From Myrmaecium sp. VS I D KN 1 (lineage: Eukaryota > Ascomycota > Dothideomycetes > Valsariales > Valsariaceae), in assembly GCA_019775845.1 (NCBI GenBank), contig JADQAV010000019.1:124001-188000 (forward strand): a DNA stretch of 64,000 bases, given 5' to 3'. Shown piece by piece: positions 43,006 to 55,304 of the stretch. A program made the translations under genes and the position numbers. Position 1 is the first letter of the stretch. The number at the start of each line of letters is the position of its first letter. The notes under the pieces are model-generated. The model was given only the letters and a program-made list of their open reading frames with translations, made no database searches and was not told the origin of the DNA.

Positions 43006-43433
43006 ATGTCCACCGACCTCTCCTCCGGCGCCGTCTACGTCACCAACGACTTCTCCGAGCCCCTCTCCGCCCGGGCCCAGCACAACTTCGCCCGCCACTA
43101 CGACCTCGACAACCCGATGGAGGCCATGAGCACCTACAGCCGGTATTTACGCCCTCCCATTCCCTCCTCCATGCCATTCATCCAACACTAACACCCATCA
43201 GCGTCATGCACCAGCACACCCGCCAACAACTCCAGATGGCGACCAGCAGCGAGCAGCGTCGTCGCAGCGGCGGCAGCAGTAGCCCTGGCAGCGGCACCCG
43301 CCAGCAGCAGCAGCACTCGCATAGCCAGCACCACCTCTCCAACGGCGTCGTGCCGACGCCGACCGAGGCGCGCGCCGCCGGCTCGGGCAGCAACCGGGAT
43401 AGCCGGGGGAGTGTGAGCTCGCAGGATTCGTAA
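43006..43433 (+). CDS. Small protein of unknown function, 122 aa
   Basis: Two exons, 43006-43142 and 43202-43433. The donor is GTATTT, the branch site CTAAC and the acceptor ATCAG. Splicing fuses AMSTYSR with VMHQHTRQQL. The N-terminal half (ALSAR-type AQHNFARHYDLDNPMEAMSTY, then MHQHTRQQ) has the look of a constrained, conserved segment. I believe similar small proteins occur widely in filamentous ascomycetes but I know no function. The rest is Ser/Gln/Gly-rich and probably disordered. There is no signal peptide, no membrane segment and no cysteine. A TATATA box about 330 bp upstream and a CT-rich leader suggest a rather long 5' UTR. It sits alone, with 5.3 kb without genes before it and the RIP island after it. 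It is called as a gene because of the clean intron and the reading-frame continuity across it. Confidence 0.75.
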
Positions 43434-43944
43434 AGGAGGTGGTGCTGTCCTGCTTTTTTTTCGCTTCGCCTTTCTGTGTTGCCGATGATGATTATGATGA
43501 TGACTGACATACACGCACACTGATGATTCTTCCTCTTTTTTCTTTCTTTTCTTCCTTCCTTCCGTCCTCTTCGTTGGGACTTAGCGTCGCATACACAACA
43601 CAACACATTACGTCACCGCCAGAGTGGGTGGGCAGGGGCGGTTGTCGTTTCCTCTTTTGCAGCGTCGTCTCTCTTTCCTGTTTTAGCGCGCGCGCGTGTG
43701 TTTCGAGGATCTGGGATCCTTGGTTTCTTGTTCTTTTTTGCGAGTTTTGCGTGCACGGCAAAAATGGGAAATATGCTACGGAACGGGATGGGATAAGGTG
43801 GGAACGCATAGGTCATGGCGTTTTTCTTTTCAAATACATGGGTTGTGCAGCGATGGTCTGTTATATAAGGGAGAAAGGAAATATATGTCCCTTTGCTGAA
43901 CTTTTAACGTCTTTCACGCATTTATGCAATCCAAGGGGCTTTTC
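43434..43944. other. 3' flank of the small gene
   Basis: T-rich DNA with no supported gene. It ends where the AT-rich island begins. Confidence 0.5.
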
Positions 43945-46860
43945 CTAGCCGCGGGGGCTAGCTAGCAGGGGCATAGCGGCTGCCTAATCAGTTCAACCGG
44001 CGTATAGGCTATCGTATCGTTACTTTCTATACGATATACGGCTATCGTGTAGTAGAAGCGTTAATAGGTTAGTTTCCCTAGTAAATTTAGTAGGTGCTAG
44101 ACCTTCTTTTTATATTACTTTATAAGTATAGTACTAGTAAGGAGGTTTACTATTTAGCTGCCCGTTATTATATATTATAGAGAGTATAAATAACGAAAGT
44201 AGTATTATTTTTTTAGTATTATATAGTTAATACCTTATAAATAAGGCGAAAATAAGTAATTATTATACTTAGAAAGCTTTAAAAGCTTAAAAAGTAAGGT
44301 AGAAAATAGCTATAGACGCTGTAAGACCGCTTTTTTATAGATATTATTACTTTTTAAGTAGTAAGAAACGTAAAGATTAGGTAGGAAATTAGGTAGGAAA
44401 GTAAGTAGGAAAGTAAGTAGGAAAGTACTTACTAATCTTCTTCTAACTCTTAAAAGGCTCCTTAAGAGTAAGGTATATTAAGACTATTATTATTATTATT
44501 ATTATTATCGTTATTATTATCGTTATCGTCGTTATTAGATATAGTATTACTATTAATTTCTATAACTTCTCTTAATAGTAATAGTTAAGAGGGCCTTTCT
44601 TCTTCTAGTATTACTTATAACTCTTATAATAGTTAAGAAGCTTTAAGTATTACTTTTTTATATCGTTAATATACTTTAGTAGTAGTAGTTTATACCTTTT
44701 TAACAGCTAAACGCTTCTTCTTTACTACTTTCTACTTATTTAAAGCCTATTATTACTTCTTATAAAGAAGTTAATTTTCCTTATTAGTTTTTATCTTTAT
44801 TAAATTCTTAATATAATAGATAGGACCGCCGTCCGCTACAAGGCTCTAATTTATAAGCTTTTTATACTTCTTTTAATTAATTTTCTAAGTAGTATCCCGC
44901 TATTTAATAGCGATAATTTAATTAATATAAAGAGTTTACTAGCTGCGGCGAGCCTTTTTAATAAGAAGATACTACTAGCGAGTTAGTAGTTAGTATTAAA
45001 AGCTACTACTAAGCTACGTAAGTATATAACTAAACTAAAGCATATTAATTAGTATTAGTATAGAGTATTTAGTAAGTATTAGAAGTAGTAATTTAAGAGT
45101 AGAAAAGTAGTTTAGAAGCTAGTTAATTATTTAAGCTTTAGTAGCTTAAAGAAGATATATTTTATCTAATAGCTAGAGGCCTATCTTATACTAAAATTAT
45201 TTTATATTTTTACTAGTAAAGCTAGACTATCGAGCTTCTATATATAACTTTAGAAAAGTATCTCTCTTAATAGCTAATTCTTTAGTTTCTTAGAAGTATC
45301 TATTAGAAAGCTATTTAACGTAGTAATTAAGAGGCCTAAAAATACTAATATTAGGCGGCTACGTAATATAAAATATATTTTAAGAAAGGAAAGTAGGTGT
45401 AATACTATAGTTTAGAAGCTAGATAAGTATATTAAGTAACTTATAATATAAGACGTTATTTATAATTAGTAGCCTTTAGCACTTAATAGAAATATATATA
45501 TTAAAGATATTACTATATTACTTTATAAAGAGGAAGCTATTACTCTATCTAGTATTTAAATAAGTAATATAGTAGTTATACTAATTATCTTTAATTTAAA
45601 TACTTATAATATAGCGTCCTTTAAAGACTAGAAGAGGCGAAATAGATATATTATTAATATTAATATACTTAAGGATTATATATTAGGGAGACCTCTTACC
45701 CTCTACGCGAAAGGAACTTCGATATTTAAATATTATAATACGTTCTAAGTAGGTATTAATACCTCTTATAAAGCTAGTCTTATTAATATTATATATTATT
45801 AATAGTAAGATATTATTCGTATTAATATATACCCGAAGCTATTAATAGGATTTAAATAAATATTAAGGCTAATAAGCTTCTATCTTCTTTAACGGCACCT
45901 ATTTAGATTATTTAGTTTCTAGTTCTAGCTACTATATATAAAAGTAGTTAATTTATTACCTTCCTAATAGTTTAATTAGCTACTTTTAATACTAGAAAGT
46001 AAGTTAATAAGATACTTCTCTAGATACTAATTAAGTAGTACTTCTAGATACTTATAGTAATACTATTTATTAGCCTATATACGAACCTCCTAGATAGTTA
46101 GAGGCGTTCCTAGACTACTTAAAAAGATAAATTATAAAGTAAGTTCTTCTTCTACTTTTAGTAATAACGTTATTACTAATTTATATATAACTAGATAGTA
46201 TTAATTCCTCTCTTTAACTTATTATATAATAGTATTATATAGCTAATAGTAGCTATATATAATATAGGCCTTATAATAATTAATATTAAGTTACTACTTT
46301 ATTAGGATTATTACTTATACTAGGTTCTTATATTTAATAGCGTTATAGTATTTAATAGCTACAAGCTATAATAATAATATTATAATAAAAGTAAGCTAGC
46401 CTAGCGAGCCTATAGGACGGCGGTAAGCTAACTACTATATATTAGAGTAGTAATAGTATTATAATAATTACTATATTTACTAAGTAGGGTATTAATTATA
46501 GCTCTTAATTACTAAGAATGCTAACTTACTAGTAATTTTAGTACTTAGTTATATAGCTTATAATACTACTAGGAAAACTCCGCCCGATTATATAAATACG
46601 TAAAAGACGTTATTAGTATAGTCTTTAAAGGTTAATATATATTTCTGACTAATCTTTCTAACGGGATAACGTATAGTTCATTATTTAAAAGTTAAAAAGA
46701 GAACTTCGTGAGAGGTATACTTAATAACTCTTAGAACGCGGATATATATAGAGATAGTATATGTAAAATAATAGAATAATATCGATTAGGTAGTCTATTT
46801 AGTATATTAGGAGGTGCTCTCTCACTTATAACTAGCTATTATTATTTAACGGCAATCTGA
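43945..46860. mobile_element. RIP-degraded AT-rich repeat island, family unknown
   Basis: About 2.9 kb of very AT-rich DNA. From about 44000 to 46800 the dinucleotides CA and TG are almost absent while TA is everywhere; several full 60-base lines contain none. That is the fingerprint of repeat-induced point mutation acting on both strands, which normally targets duplicated transposons. No open frame or protein domain survives, so the original family cannot be named. A 12-base tandem unit (four copies, TAGGAAAGTAAG type) lies at 44376-44423 and an ATT array at about 44484-44518. GC-rich relics ACCGCCGTCC (44824-44833) and its inverse GGACGGCGGT (46415-46424) face each other and may mark element ends. 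The edges are gradual, so the limits are approximate. Confidence 0.8.
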
Positions 46861-48045
46861 ATCACGTTTCTCCTTCTTCCTTCTTTTCTTTGCTTCTATC
46901 TTCTACCTTCTTCTTCTTCCTGTTCTTACGGTAGCAGATTCTCCGGGTCTTGAAAAGTAATAAATAGATTAATTTGCTGTCCGAGCGCGTTCCTCGCTAT
47001 AGACCCCGGTGTCCCTTAAACAGCCTTACTCTGCGCTTTGAATAGATCCTAGTAGCTGTACGATCGAAGATGTATAGATCGCGCTCCTTCCGCAAGCTCG
47101 AAGGCAATTGGATAGACGGCAGAGCTTGAATGCCGACTAACTACCTAGCGAAGAGGGAAATGGTGGGGTGAATACAGAAACGACGTGAACATGCTTGATC
47201 AGGGAAAAAAGAGGATGGAAGTACACCACGGTAGTGAAAGGATTTATGAGATTTGGGATGGTGTGTATGCGTGCATGCCTTCTTACTCAGTCGATACTTA
47301 TATTATATTGCATACTTGAGTAGCGTGTATGTGAGAGAACCTAATGAGAGAACCTAATGAGAGAAACACGGGGGTTGTGAGTGGATGGATCCCACGGGCG
47401 GGGAGGAAACAAGACGGGAACTCGTTTCGATCGGTTTCAGTCTGTAGGTATCTCCATGACATATGGATGGTGTATTCGATAACCCTTACCTACACACATA
47501 CACATGAAGTTAAGAGCAGAGTAGGAGGAGACAGGAAGGGGGGGGGGACATTCACGGTTCCATCGCCGTACGCAATGCGCTGTGACTAGGAAAGGAGCAC
47601 TACACATATTCATACACGTTCACACATCCTACGACGATCCATACATCTGTCATCCAAGAGTGCTATCCACCAGTCGAAATGAGTGGGGCGGAAAGGAAGG
47701 AGAAGAAAAGAAAAGAAACAACAATCTCTGTCCCGCACGCTCACACACACCCTTCCCCATCGCCACTGGATCTAAACGCTCAACTTTAAACGGACATGGC
47801 TATGATACAATACAATACATGATTCTGATATGAACCGGATGAAAGAAAAGAGAGGAAAAAGGAGAAAGGAAAGCCCCAAGGAAGAAACAAGAGAGCAGAA
47901 GAAAAAGGGAGACTTTTACGAAAAACCCAAGCCACCGCGCCCGCTATCTAACAACATCAACATCATCAACAACAGAAGTAAAAACACATCAACACCCTTC
48001 AAAAAGAGAACGAAAGCACTCAAGGCGAACCAAACAAACCTCACC
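46861..48045. other. Intergenic region, no gene seen
   Basis: Normal base composition returns here. A short direct repeat of AGAGAACCTAATG lies at about 47334-47362. The end is the 3' flank of the transcription-factor gene. No coding evidence. Confidence 0.5.
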
Positions 48046-51000
48046 TCACACACCACTCCCCTCCCCCTCCCCCTCCCTATCCCTCTCCCTCTCCCTACCC
48101 GCCCCCCCATCCCTCCTCCCCCCCCAAACAACCTCCATCAAATCCCCCCCCTCAAAAACCAGCAACCCGGTCTCAAACCCCCAGCAGCCCTCAGGACCCC
48201 CATCACCCTCCCCCTCCCCCTTCGCAGCCGCCGCAAGCAACCCCCCCAACCCTCGCACCCGCGCCCGCACCGCCCGCTCCTGCACCCGCGCGCTCGCCCA
48301 ATACCGGCCCAGCTGCGCCAGGACGCCCGCCGCGCGCTCGCACGTGCGAAGCACGCGGGCGAGTTCCGCGGCGGTGGCCCCGGTGCCTCCAGCACCCCCA
48401 CCGCTGTTGCCGGCGGAAAGCGTATCGACGGCGACCAGGGCGGCGAAGCCGACGAAGGGGGTTGCGGTGAAGGCGAAGGAGGAGGCGGAGCCGGAGCCGG
48501 GGTCGAGACGCTCCGGGAGGATGTCGAGGAAGGCGCGCGCGTGGTGGCGGGCGGCGTGGAGGTGATGGTGGACGTCGGCCGGGCGCAGGAGGGAAGGGGG
48601 GACGTGGCGGTGCAGGCGGATGGCGGCGGTGTGGTGGAGGGCGTGGGCGGAGAGGAGGGTGGGGATGGTGGATGAGGGTGTGGTGGAGGTGGAGGTGAGG
48701 TGCATGGGGGGTGGGAGACGGGCGTGCCAGGTGTCGAGGGCGGAGAGGGCGCGGGCGTGGAAGGTGGTGTAGCGCGCGAGGTCTGGGGAGGGATGGTGGT
48801 GGGAGAGCCGGGTGGTGGTGGTGAGGATGTTGCCCCAGATGGCGGAGGCGAGGATGAGGTGGGCGAGCGGGCTGAGGTGAGGGGTAGGATGGGCGGGTTC
48901 GGGGGTGAGGAAGGTGGGCGAGGTGGTGGTGAAGAGCGGCGGGAGCTGGTGGTCGGGGGGGATGGGGCTGCCATCATAGGTGGAATCGGGGTAGGGGAGG
49001 CGCAGGAAGATGTCGTCGGGGTTGAGGACGCAGAGGGTGCCGCCGCAGAAGCCGTTGTAGCGCTGGGGGAGGTCGGAGGATGAGCGTGAGGCGGTCAGGC
49101 CGGGGGGACGCGGCAGACTTACATCCATGAGGAAGCCGGACCAGAACGTGCGGCGGAGGCATTCCTCGAGCGTCGGCCGGTCGAAGTGGTATGGATCCGG
49201 CCGGTCGCCGTTGGAGAAGCGGCGGATGCCATCCTCCGTGTTGATCTTAAGGGCGCTGATGGCCCGGAGAGCCATGCCACAGTAGTCCCACGCCTCGGTC
49301 GATCGGCCACGGGCGAAGTGGTAGAGCGCGGCGAGGAGCCGGCTTTGGCAGAGCTGCAGGCTGAATTTGCCAAACCGCTTCTCGATCGCGTAGCTGGCCA
49401 CGGCAGCGTAGCCTTTGGACGCGGCACGATCGGAATCGAACATCGATCCGACAGCGAGGACGCTGAATACCAGCATGCGGTCGTCCTGGGATTTCGTTTT
49501 GCAGCACCGGACCCACTGGGTGAACTTCTCTCTCGGGAACATGCAGTACGTGGCCGAATTGACGTGAGTGAAGAACAGCTCCAGCGCTCGATCGGCCGTG
49601 GTCGCGTCGACGTCGTACGGATCTCGCGCCCACTCCAAGCTCAACATATCACCGCTCGGAGCGTGTAAATGAGATTCACCCCGGTCACCTGGCACGCCAG
49701 ATAGTGGCCGGGGTTCATCGATGCTTCTGTGCCAGCCTCCAACGTGTCCGGCTCCCTCTTGCGTTCTAATATCGACGGTGTTGAGACTGAATGATCTGCT
49801 TCCTCCACCCCCTCCATTATACGCAGCTGCGGCGGAGAAGGTTGTATTTTGCTGCAGTCGAGGCCGTTCAGTTTCACATCGTAATGACAGTGCTGAGCCC
49901 GACCGAAACAACGCAGGGGACGTCGAACTGAACGAAGAAAACACCCCCAGCGGCCGCGGAGCGCTTGGCTCCTCAGGAGCGGTAACGGGATTGGCTTGAT
50001 TCAGCCCTCTACCGAGCAATATTAGCCCCAGCTCACACGCTTGCAAGCTCCACCAAGGACAGAGTGGTCGACCGGAACACACACAAAGAACGGGCTACAC
50101 TCACCCTCGGCACACGCGCTGGTACTTGGCGCACTGCACGCACGTCGGCTCCCCGGGCTCGCACTTGATCTTCTTCTCCCGGCAGGTCAGGCAGGCCTGC
50201 GCCAGCCGCTTCCGGGGCTTGCCGGCCTTGGTGACGCCCCAGTCCGGGTTCACGGTCTCGCCGTCGATGACAGTGCGGCAGTAGGAGCCGTCCTCGTACA
50301 CGTAGCAGAGCCCTTCGCCCGGGATCACCTCCTGCCCGATGCACTTGGACACCCGCGTCGGCGCTTTGCTGGCCGGCTCGTTTCGGCGCCGGGCGGAGGC
50401 GTGGCGGTCGTCGAGAGCGCTGGCAACGGAGGGCGAGCTGCTGCTGAATAAGGGATGCGGGGTGCTAATTCCGGGACCGTTGATGGCGGAGAAGGAGTGC
50501 TGGAGGTAGGAGCTTCCACCTTGTTGCGGAGAAAAGGGCCTTCGGTAAGGCTCATCGGTGCCATGGGAGATGCTGCGTGGAAGGACTGCCACTCTGATGT
50601 CTGGGTGAGACTGCGAACGGGAGGCGATGTGGATGGACGCGGTCGGGAGGAGCGGAGTACTGTTGCTGCTCCCGCTCGGCCCTCGAAGGAATTCGAACGG
50701 CGCTCGATAGACGGTTGAGCTCGCGGAACCGAAGGGGGAGGAGTTGTTCGAGGACTCCACGGCCGAAGGAGCCGAACTGCTGTTTCTCGAGCACGGCTTC
50801 TGCTCCTGCTCCGGCAGCACGCTCCACAGACTCGGCAGGACCTGTTGGCTCGGACGCTGGAGCTTTGGGAGCGCACGGCTCGACGACGACAACGACGAAG
50901 CACCGGCCGTGCCGGACAGCTTGGGAGAGGCATGTGCGGCGGCTGAGAAGGACGGCTGCGGTTCCAGATGGATCGGAGGCTGAAGCAAATTGGCGTCCTG

Positions 51001-51084
51001 CATCTCGACATCATTGGAAGCCTGGCTGCCAGAGGTTCTCGGAGGACTCCAAGCCTCGTCGGCCGGATGACTTGAACGATACAT
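48046..51084 (-). CDS. Zn2Cys6 fungal transcription factor
   Basis: Three exons: 51084-50105, 50008-49123 and 49062-48046; product 960 aa. The first ~250 residues are Ser/Pro-rich. A conserved-looking module (YVYEDGSYCRTVIDGE...NPDWGVTKAGKPRKR) runs into the zinc cluster at about 300-327: CLTC, CEPGEPTC, CAKYQRVC, spaced CX2CX6CX6CX2CX6C. Intron 1 follows the cluster directly. The middle-homology region of fungal transcription factors begins about residue 450 (RALELFFTHVNSATYCMFP...) and includes LEECLRRTFWSGFLMD. The 60-nt second intron (GTAAGT...CCCCAG) is stop-free and in frame. The C-terminus ends in a Gly/Glu/Arg-rich tail. It is a nuclear DNA-binding regulator by family; the target genes and the specific orthologue are not recognised. 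Confidence 0.9.
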
Positions 51085-54000
51085 GGTCGGCACACAGCCC
51101 GGCACAAGTGAGATTCATAAAGGTGGCGTGTTCCGTTTTCGGCGGAGGCGAGTGAGATGTTGGGAAAATGGTGGTCGTGGTGATGGTAGGTTTTGGTAGT
51201 GCTGGCCGTCGTGGTGGCCGTGTTGGCGGTGGTGGTGGCAATGGTCGGGTTGATGGCTCAACGGGCAAGCCTCCGAGAGAGCAGGGGAGGAAGAAGAAGA
51301 AGAAGAAAGAGGAAGACGAAGGCGCGGCTGAGACAGAGTGGCACAGGAAACGACAGAAACAGCACGCGGGCGGCCAAGAAGGATCCTCGTCCCCGTCGAT
51401 CCCGTCGAAAAAAAGCAAAGGGGTGGTGAGGGAGTGGCCTCAGGGAGGAGGAGTCACGGAGGGGGAGATCGGGGCCGTGCAAGGCTGACCGTCCTGGCGC
51501 AGCACTGATGTGCCGGTTGGGGAAAAAGACAATCTGACAGGCACAAAAGGGTACACGCGCAGCCCTAGGGAAATGAGAAGAGAAACGGAGGGAGTGACGA
51601 ACAGCACGGGGGCCATGAAGATGGCGAGGCGGCGGTGGGGGGGAAAGGGCCATGTTATGTTATGCGTTAGATATACGTACCCAAAGGGCCAAAAGGGACG
51701 TCGAGGGCGTGGGTGGGAAAGTCCTACAGGGGTGAGAAATGCATGGAGAAAATCTGTGGATGTTGGGGGGAGCCAAGAGCATGGCGGCCGCTGCTGCGTA
51801 TCCAGAGAGGAATGGCCCAGAGCTCGTGTGAAGCACGGCCCCAGGAAGCTGCAAGCATGTGCTCAGCGATCCACCAGAGGCGTCTGCGGTGGGACAGAAG
51901 ACTCTGTTGCGCCGCCCGTGTCGTCCTGTGAGGGCAGGAAAGACGGAAGATGGAGGCGGCTGTGGACACGCGATGACCACGACGGGACTTGAAGGTCGCC
52001 AGGGACGCCGCTCAGCGGGCCATCCTGCCTTGGTCGTCGTGGCTCGGTGTGAACCGACAGCAGCTTGGCGGCAGAGGGTGGAAAGCGTCAAACGGAAGGC
52101 CAGGAAGGCAGTTCGGTACCGACGTGGTCGGAGGAAGCGCCGGCGTGGCTCGCTCCCAGGACTTGACTAGCCGGCAGGCTCCGAAGATCATCCAGCATTG
52201 GGCTCGCCAGGTTCATCCGCACTGGTCACCCTTCCATCTTAGATGACGATCGCGGCCGTGGGATTGCAATCGCTCGGCAAGGATGTCTGAGCGGCGAGAT
52301 GCTCGCGGGATGCGTGGGGAGAGGAGGCAAGGGAAACGGCCAGTCAGAGCAGCAGCAACGACAAGACATGGCATGGCATGGGGGAGGGAGAGACGAGGGA
52401 GGGATGGCGGGAAGCGACGGTGTTGGCGGGATGTGCAGCGAGAGGGGGGGATTTTGGGGTGATGGATGGATGGGATGCCCCAGATACGCGGGGAGATGTT
52501 GGAGGGCGGAGGCATCGGTGACTGGCGGAACGGTCAAGGCACTCACTCAGCACAGGGCGAGTGATGGTCGACGGCCCTCACGCCGACCGGTCCATGCGCC
52601 AGCGGTCGAGAAGGCCGTCCCGTTGTTTCCTGTGCCGCGATCGCCTTGACCATATGTCAAGTTGTCCTCCCGGCTGCTCAGTCAGGCAAGGCGTACATCT
52701 TGTCTGGACGGTACATACGAAACGCTGCGGACCAAGTAATTCCGCGGAGTTTCAACCGCTTGTTTCGCATGTTGAAATCTGGGGGCATCCACGTCTGTTC
52801 ACCCTTCTTTCACTCGGTGGAGTGGATGTGTGGCAAGCGTGTGCCTGGCTTCGCCAAACGGGCAGCTGGAGGAGGGCGAAGAGGAGACGATGCGCAAGAG
52901 ATATATTGGCTCCCTCGCCCAGCGGGACCCGTCGCCGTTGGTGATGAGGGGACGCGGAGTGATTGGGGCCAATGTTGGCGTCAGCATCGGCCGCTGTGCC
53001 CCCTTCATGGGAGAGCAAGCCACCACAAACGTCTCAGAAGGGGCGCATCCGCAGCCCGCAGCCCGCAGCCCGCACCCACGATCTCCGGCCTACGGAACGG
53101 GACAAGGATACCGGTTGGAAAAGGGGAGAGCGAAGGGGGCGCGCTAAGGGACGTTGGATTGCCAGAACGCAGAAGGTCCTTCTCGTCGCCGGTTCGGGCA
53201 GGGGTCGCGGATCCTTCACGGAGGCGTACCTCGCACCTCGTCGCCTAGCCTGACGAACTCATCTCGACGCCCGTTCGGGACAGGCTGATGAAGGAGCCGT
53301 GAAGGCCGCCACACGGATGCGACGCAGCGATGTGTTTGGCAGGGGAGGGGAGGCATAAGCCTCGCGAACACCCCTCCCCTCCCTCGCTCACTCACTCCAC
53401 GCTCCAGGTTTCGCGCGGGAGTTGCGTGCAGAGCGAGCAGCGGGCTGGCGTTCGCCATCCGGGGCAGGGCGCGGGCGCTGGCGAGGGAGGGGGAGTGGGA
53501 GTGGATGTGGGTCTGGGAGGTTCGATGCGGACAAGGTCGACTGCAGGCGCTGATCTGATTACAGCGTGCGAGCTGACAGCCACCCGGCCGCTTCTGCGTC
53601 CTGCCACCCGTCGCTCTCGAGGCTCTCCTCGCGATGGGGTGGGTGGGTGGGTGGATGCTGATAGTGGTGATGATGGCGGTGGTTGTGCATTTCCCGGCTG
53701 TGACTTGTGAAACTCCAACAAAAGGGCCGGGCGGCGCGGGCCATTCCTAACGCGGGGGATGCAGCGCGAAACCGAGCAGGCCGTCAATCACGACCGGGTC
53801 GGGGTCGGTGCTGAGCGAAAGCGAGGGCGAAGATGAGGACGGCGAAGGCGATGGCGAGGGAAGAAAGGGAGATGAGGTGGATCATCGGCCGTGGACAGAC
53901 ATGGATGATGGATGATGGAGCGAGCGAGGGAGGACAGGGCAGGGCAAGTAATACCGTACCTAGGTAATCCACCATTCACTCTCCATCTCTTCCACTCTTC

Positions 54001-55304
54001 CTCTCTTCCTCCCTCCCTTCATCCCCTCCATCCCTCCCACTCTCTCTCTCTCTCTCTCTATCCCCTTCCGTCCTTCCCACCTTGTTCGGGAGTTGAAGGT
54101 CCACCGGGCGGCGTCTGACAGACGAGGTGCCGGCAGGATGGCTCTGTCTTACCCGAGATTGGCATCCTTCAGGCAATCAGCCAGCCGATGTCTTGCAGTC
54201 CCACCAGCCAGACCGGCCCCCGGCCCACCCGCTCACAGCATTCACAAGCATCCACAGCATTCACGGCAGACACCTCAACTGCACACACAGCACACAGCAC
54301 ACACACACCGCGCGACACAGGATGATCAACCTATCCGTAACCGCCTGCCGATTTTCCTTTTCACACACATTGTTGTCCTGCGACTGCGCCGCTGAACCAT
54401 CACCCCATCGTTTTCCCCCATCACTCTACTGGCTCCCCTTCTTCTTCCAACCCCCCTCCTCATCCCGCCTCTCCCGTAATGCGCAATGTCGCCTAGCATT
54501 GAAACGGAAGGAGGTGGACGAATGGGCGAGGAGTCTACCTAGGTACGGTGGAAGAGAGGCGATTAGTCATTGCATGGTGTTGTGAACACCTCCGATCAGG
54601 ACCGGGGAGGTAAGGTACATACACAGCACAGGATATACATAAGCACAGCACATGTGTACAGATATGTATGTCTGAGTGTTGATGCTCTTCGGCGGGTGCT
54701 TGAACCAATCGTGAGCAGGTCGGAGGCATTAGAAACCGACTCCAGCTAGTCGTTCCTCTGTAAATACTGCAGTGACATGGATTATTCATAGTATTCCAGT
54801 TTCTTTCAAATTGTCTACCGGTCTGCCATGGATATTCTGCATATGGAGTACCTAATACGGAGTACCTATGGCATTGTACATAGAGCTCATGCCATCCTCC
54901 CAGCGCGATCCCGCTCAGACGTCCATCTGCTTGCATTTGCATTCCGCGAGGTCCATCGCTGCTTTCTGCTTCATTCATGCCTGATCGTATGTGCCTGACA
55001 TGCTCCAGTATGCTTCGCTGCCTTACCCAGTACAACTGCTCCCAACCTCGTGAGGCACGACTCCGCAATTCTCCGACTCCGCGGCCGGGCGGTTTCCATC
55101 TTCTCCCGGCATCTTCCGAACGGCCGCCGTCCGTCTTGGCACTTCCTCGCGCTGCCTCTTTGTCATCGTTGCAATCGTCACCCTGGACTGTCGACAGCCA
55201 AACACCCTCTGCTCGCAACGCCGCATTCTTAGGAACATTCCACCTATAGGTATCCCGCCGGTACTTCATACCTACATCTCAGCATAGACGTACCCATCGT
55301 CGCG
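51085..55304. other. 4.2-kb divergent intergenic stretch
   Basis: Lies between two divergent genes and shows no supported coding sequence. It may hold a long 5' leader for the transcription factor, as regulatory genes in fungi often have. GCAGCCC units lie near 53050-53073 and a CT array at about 54039-54059. The motif TACGGAGTA is at 54856-54864, with a one-base variant at 54842-54850. Confidence 0.5.

Noticed and set aside
47830-48675. 281-codon plus-strand frame
   Set aside because: Lys/Pro- then Gly-rich reading opposite the transcription-factor 3' end; no conserved part.
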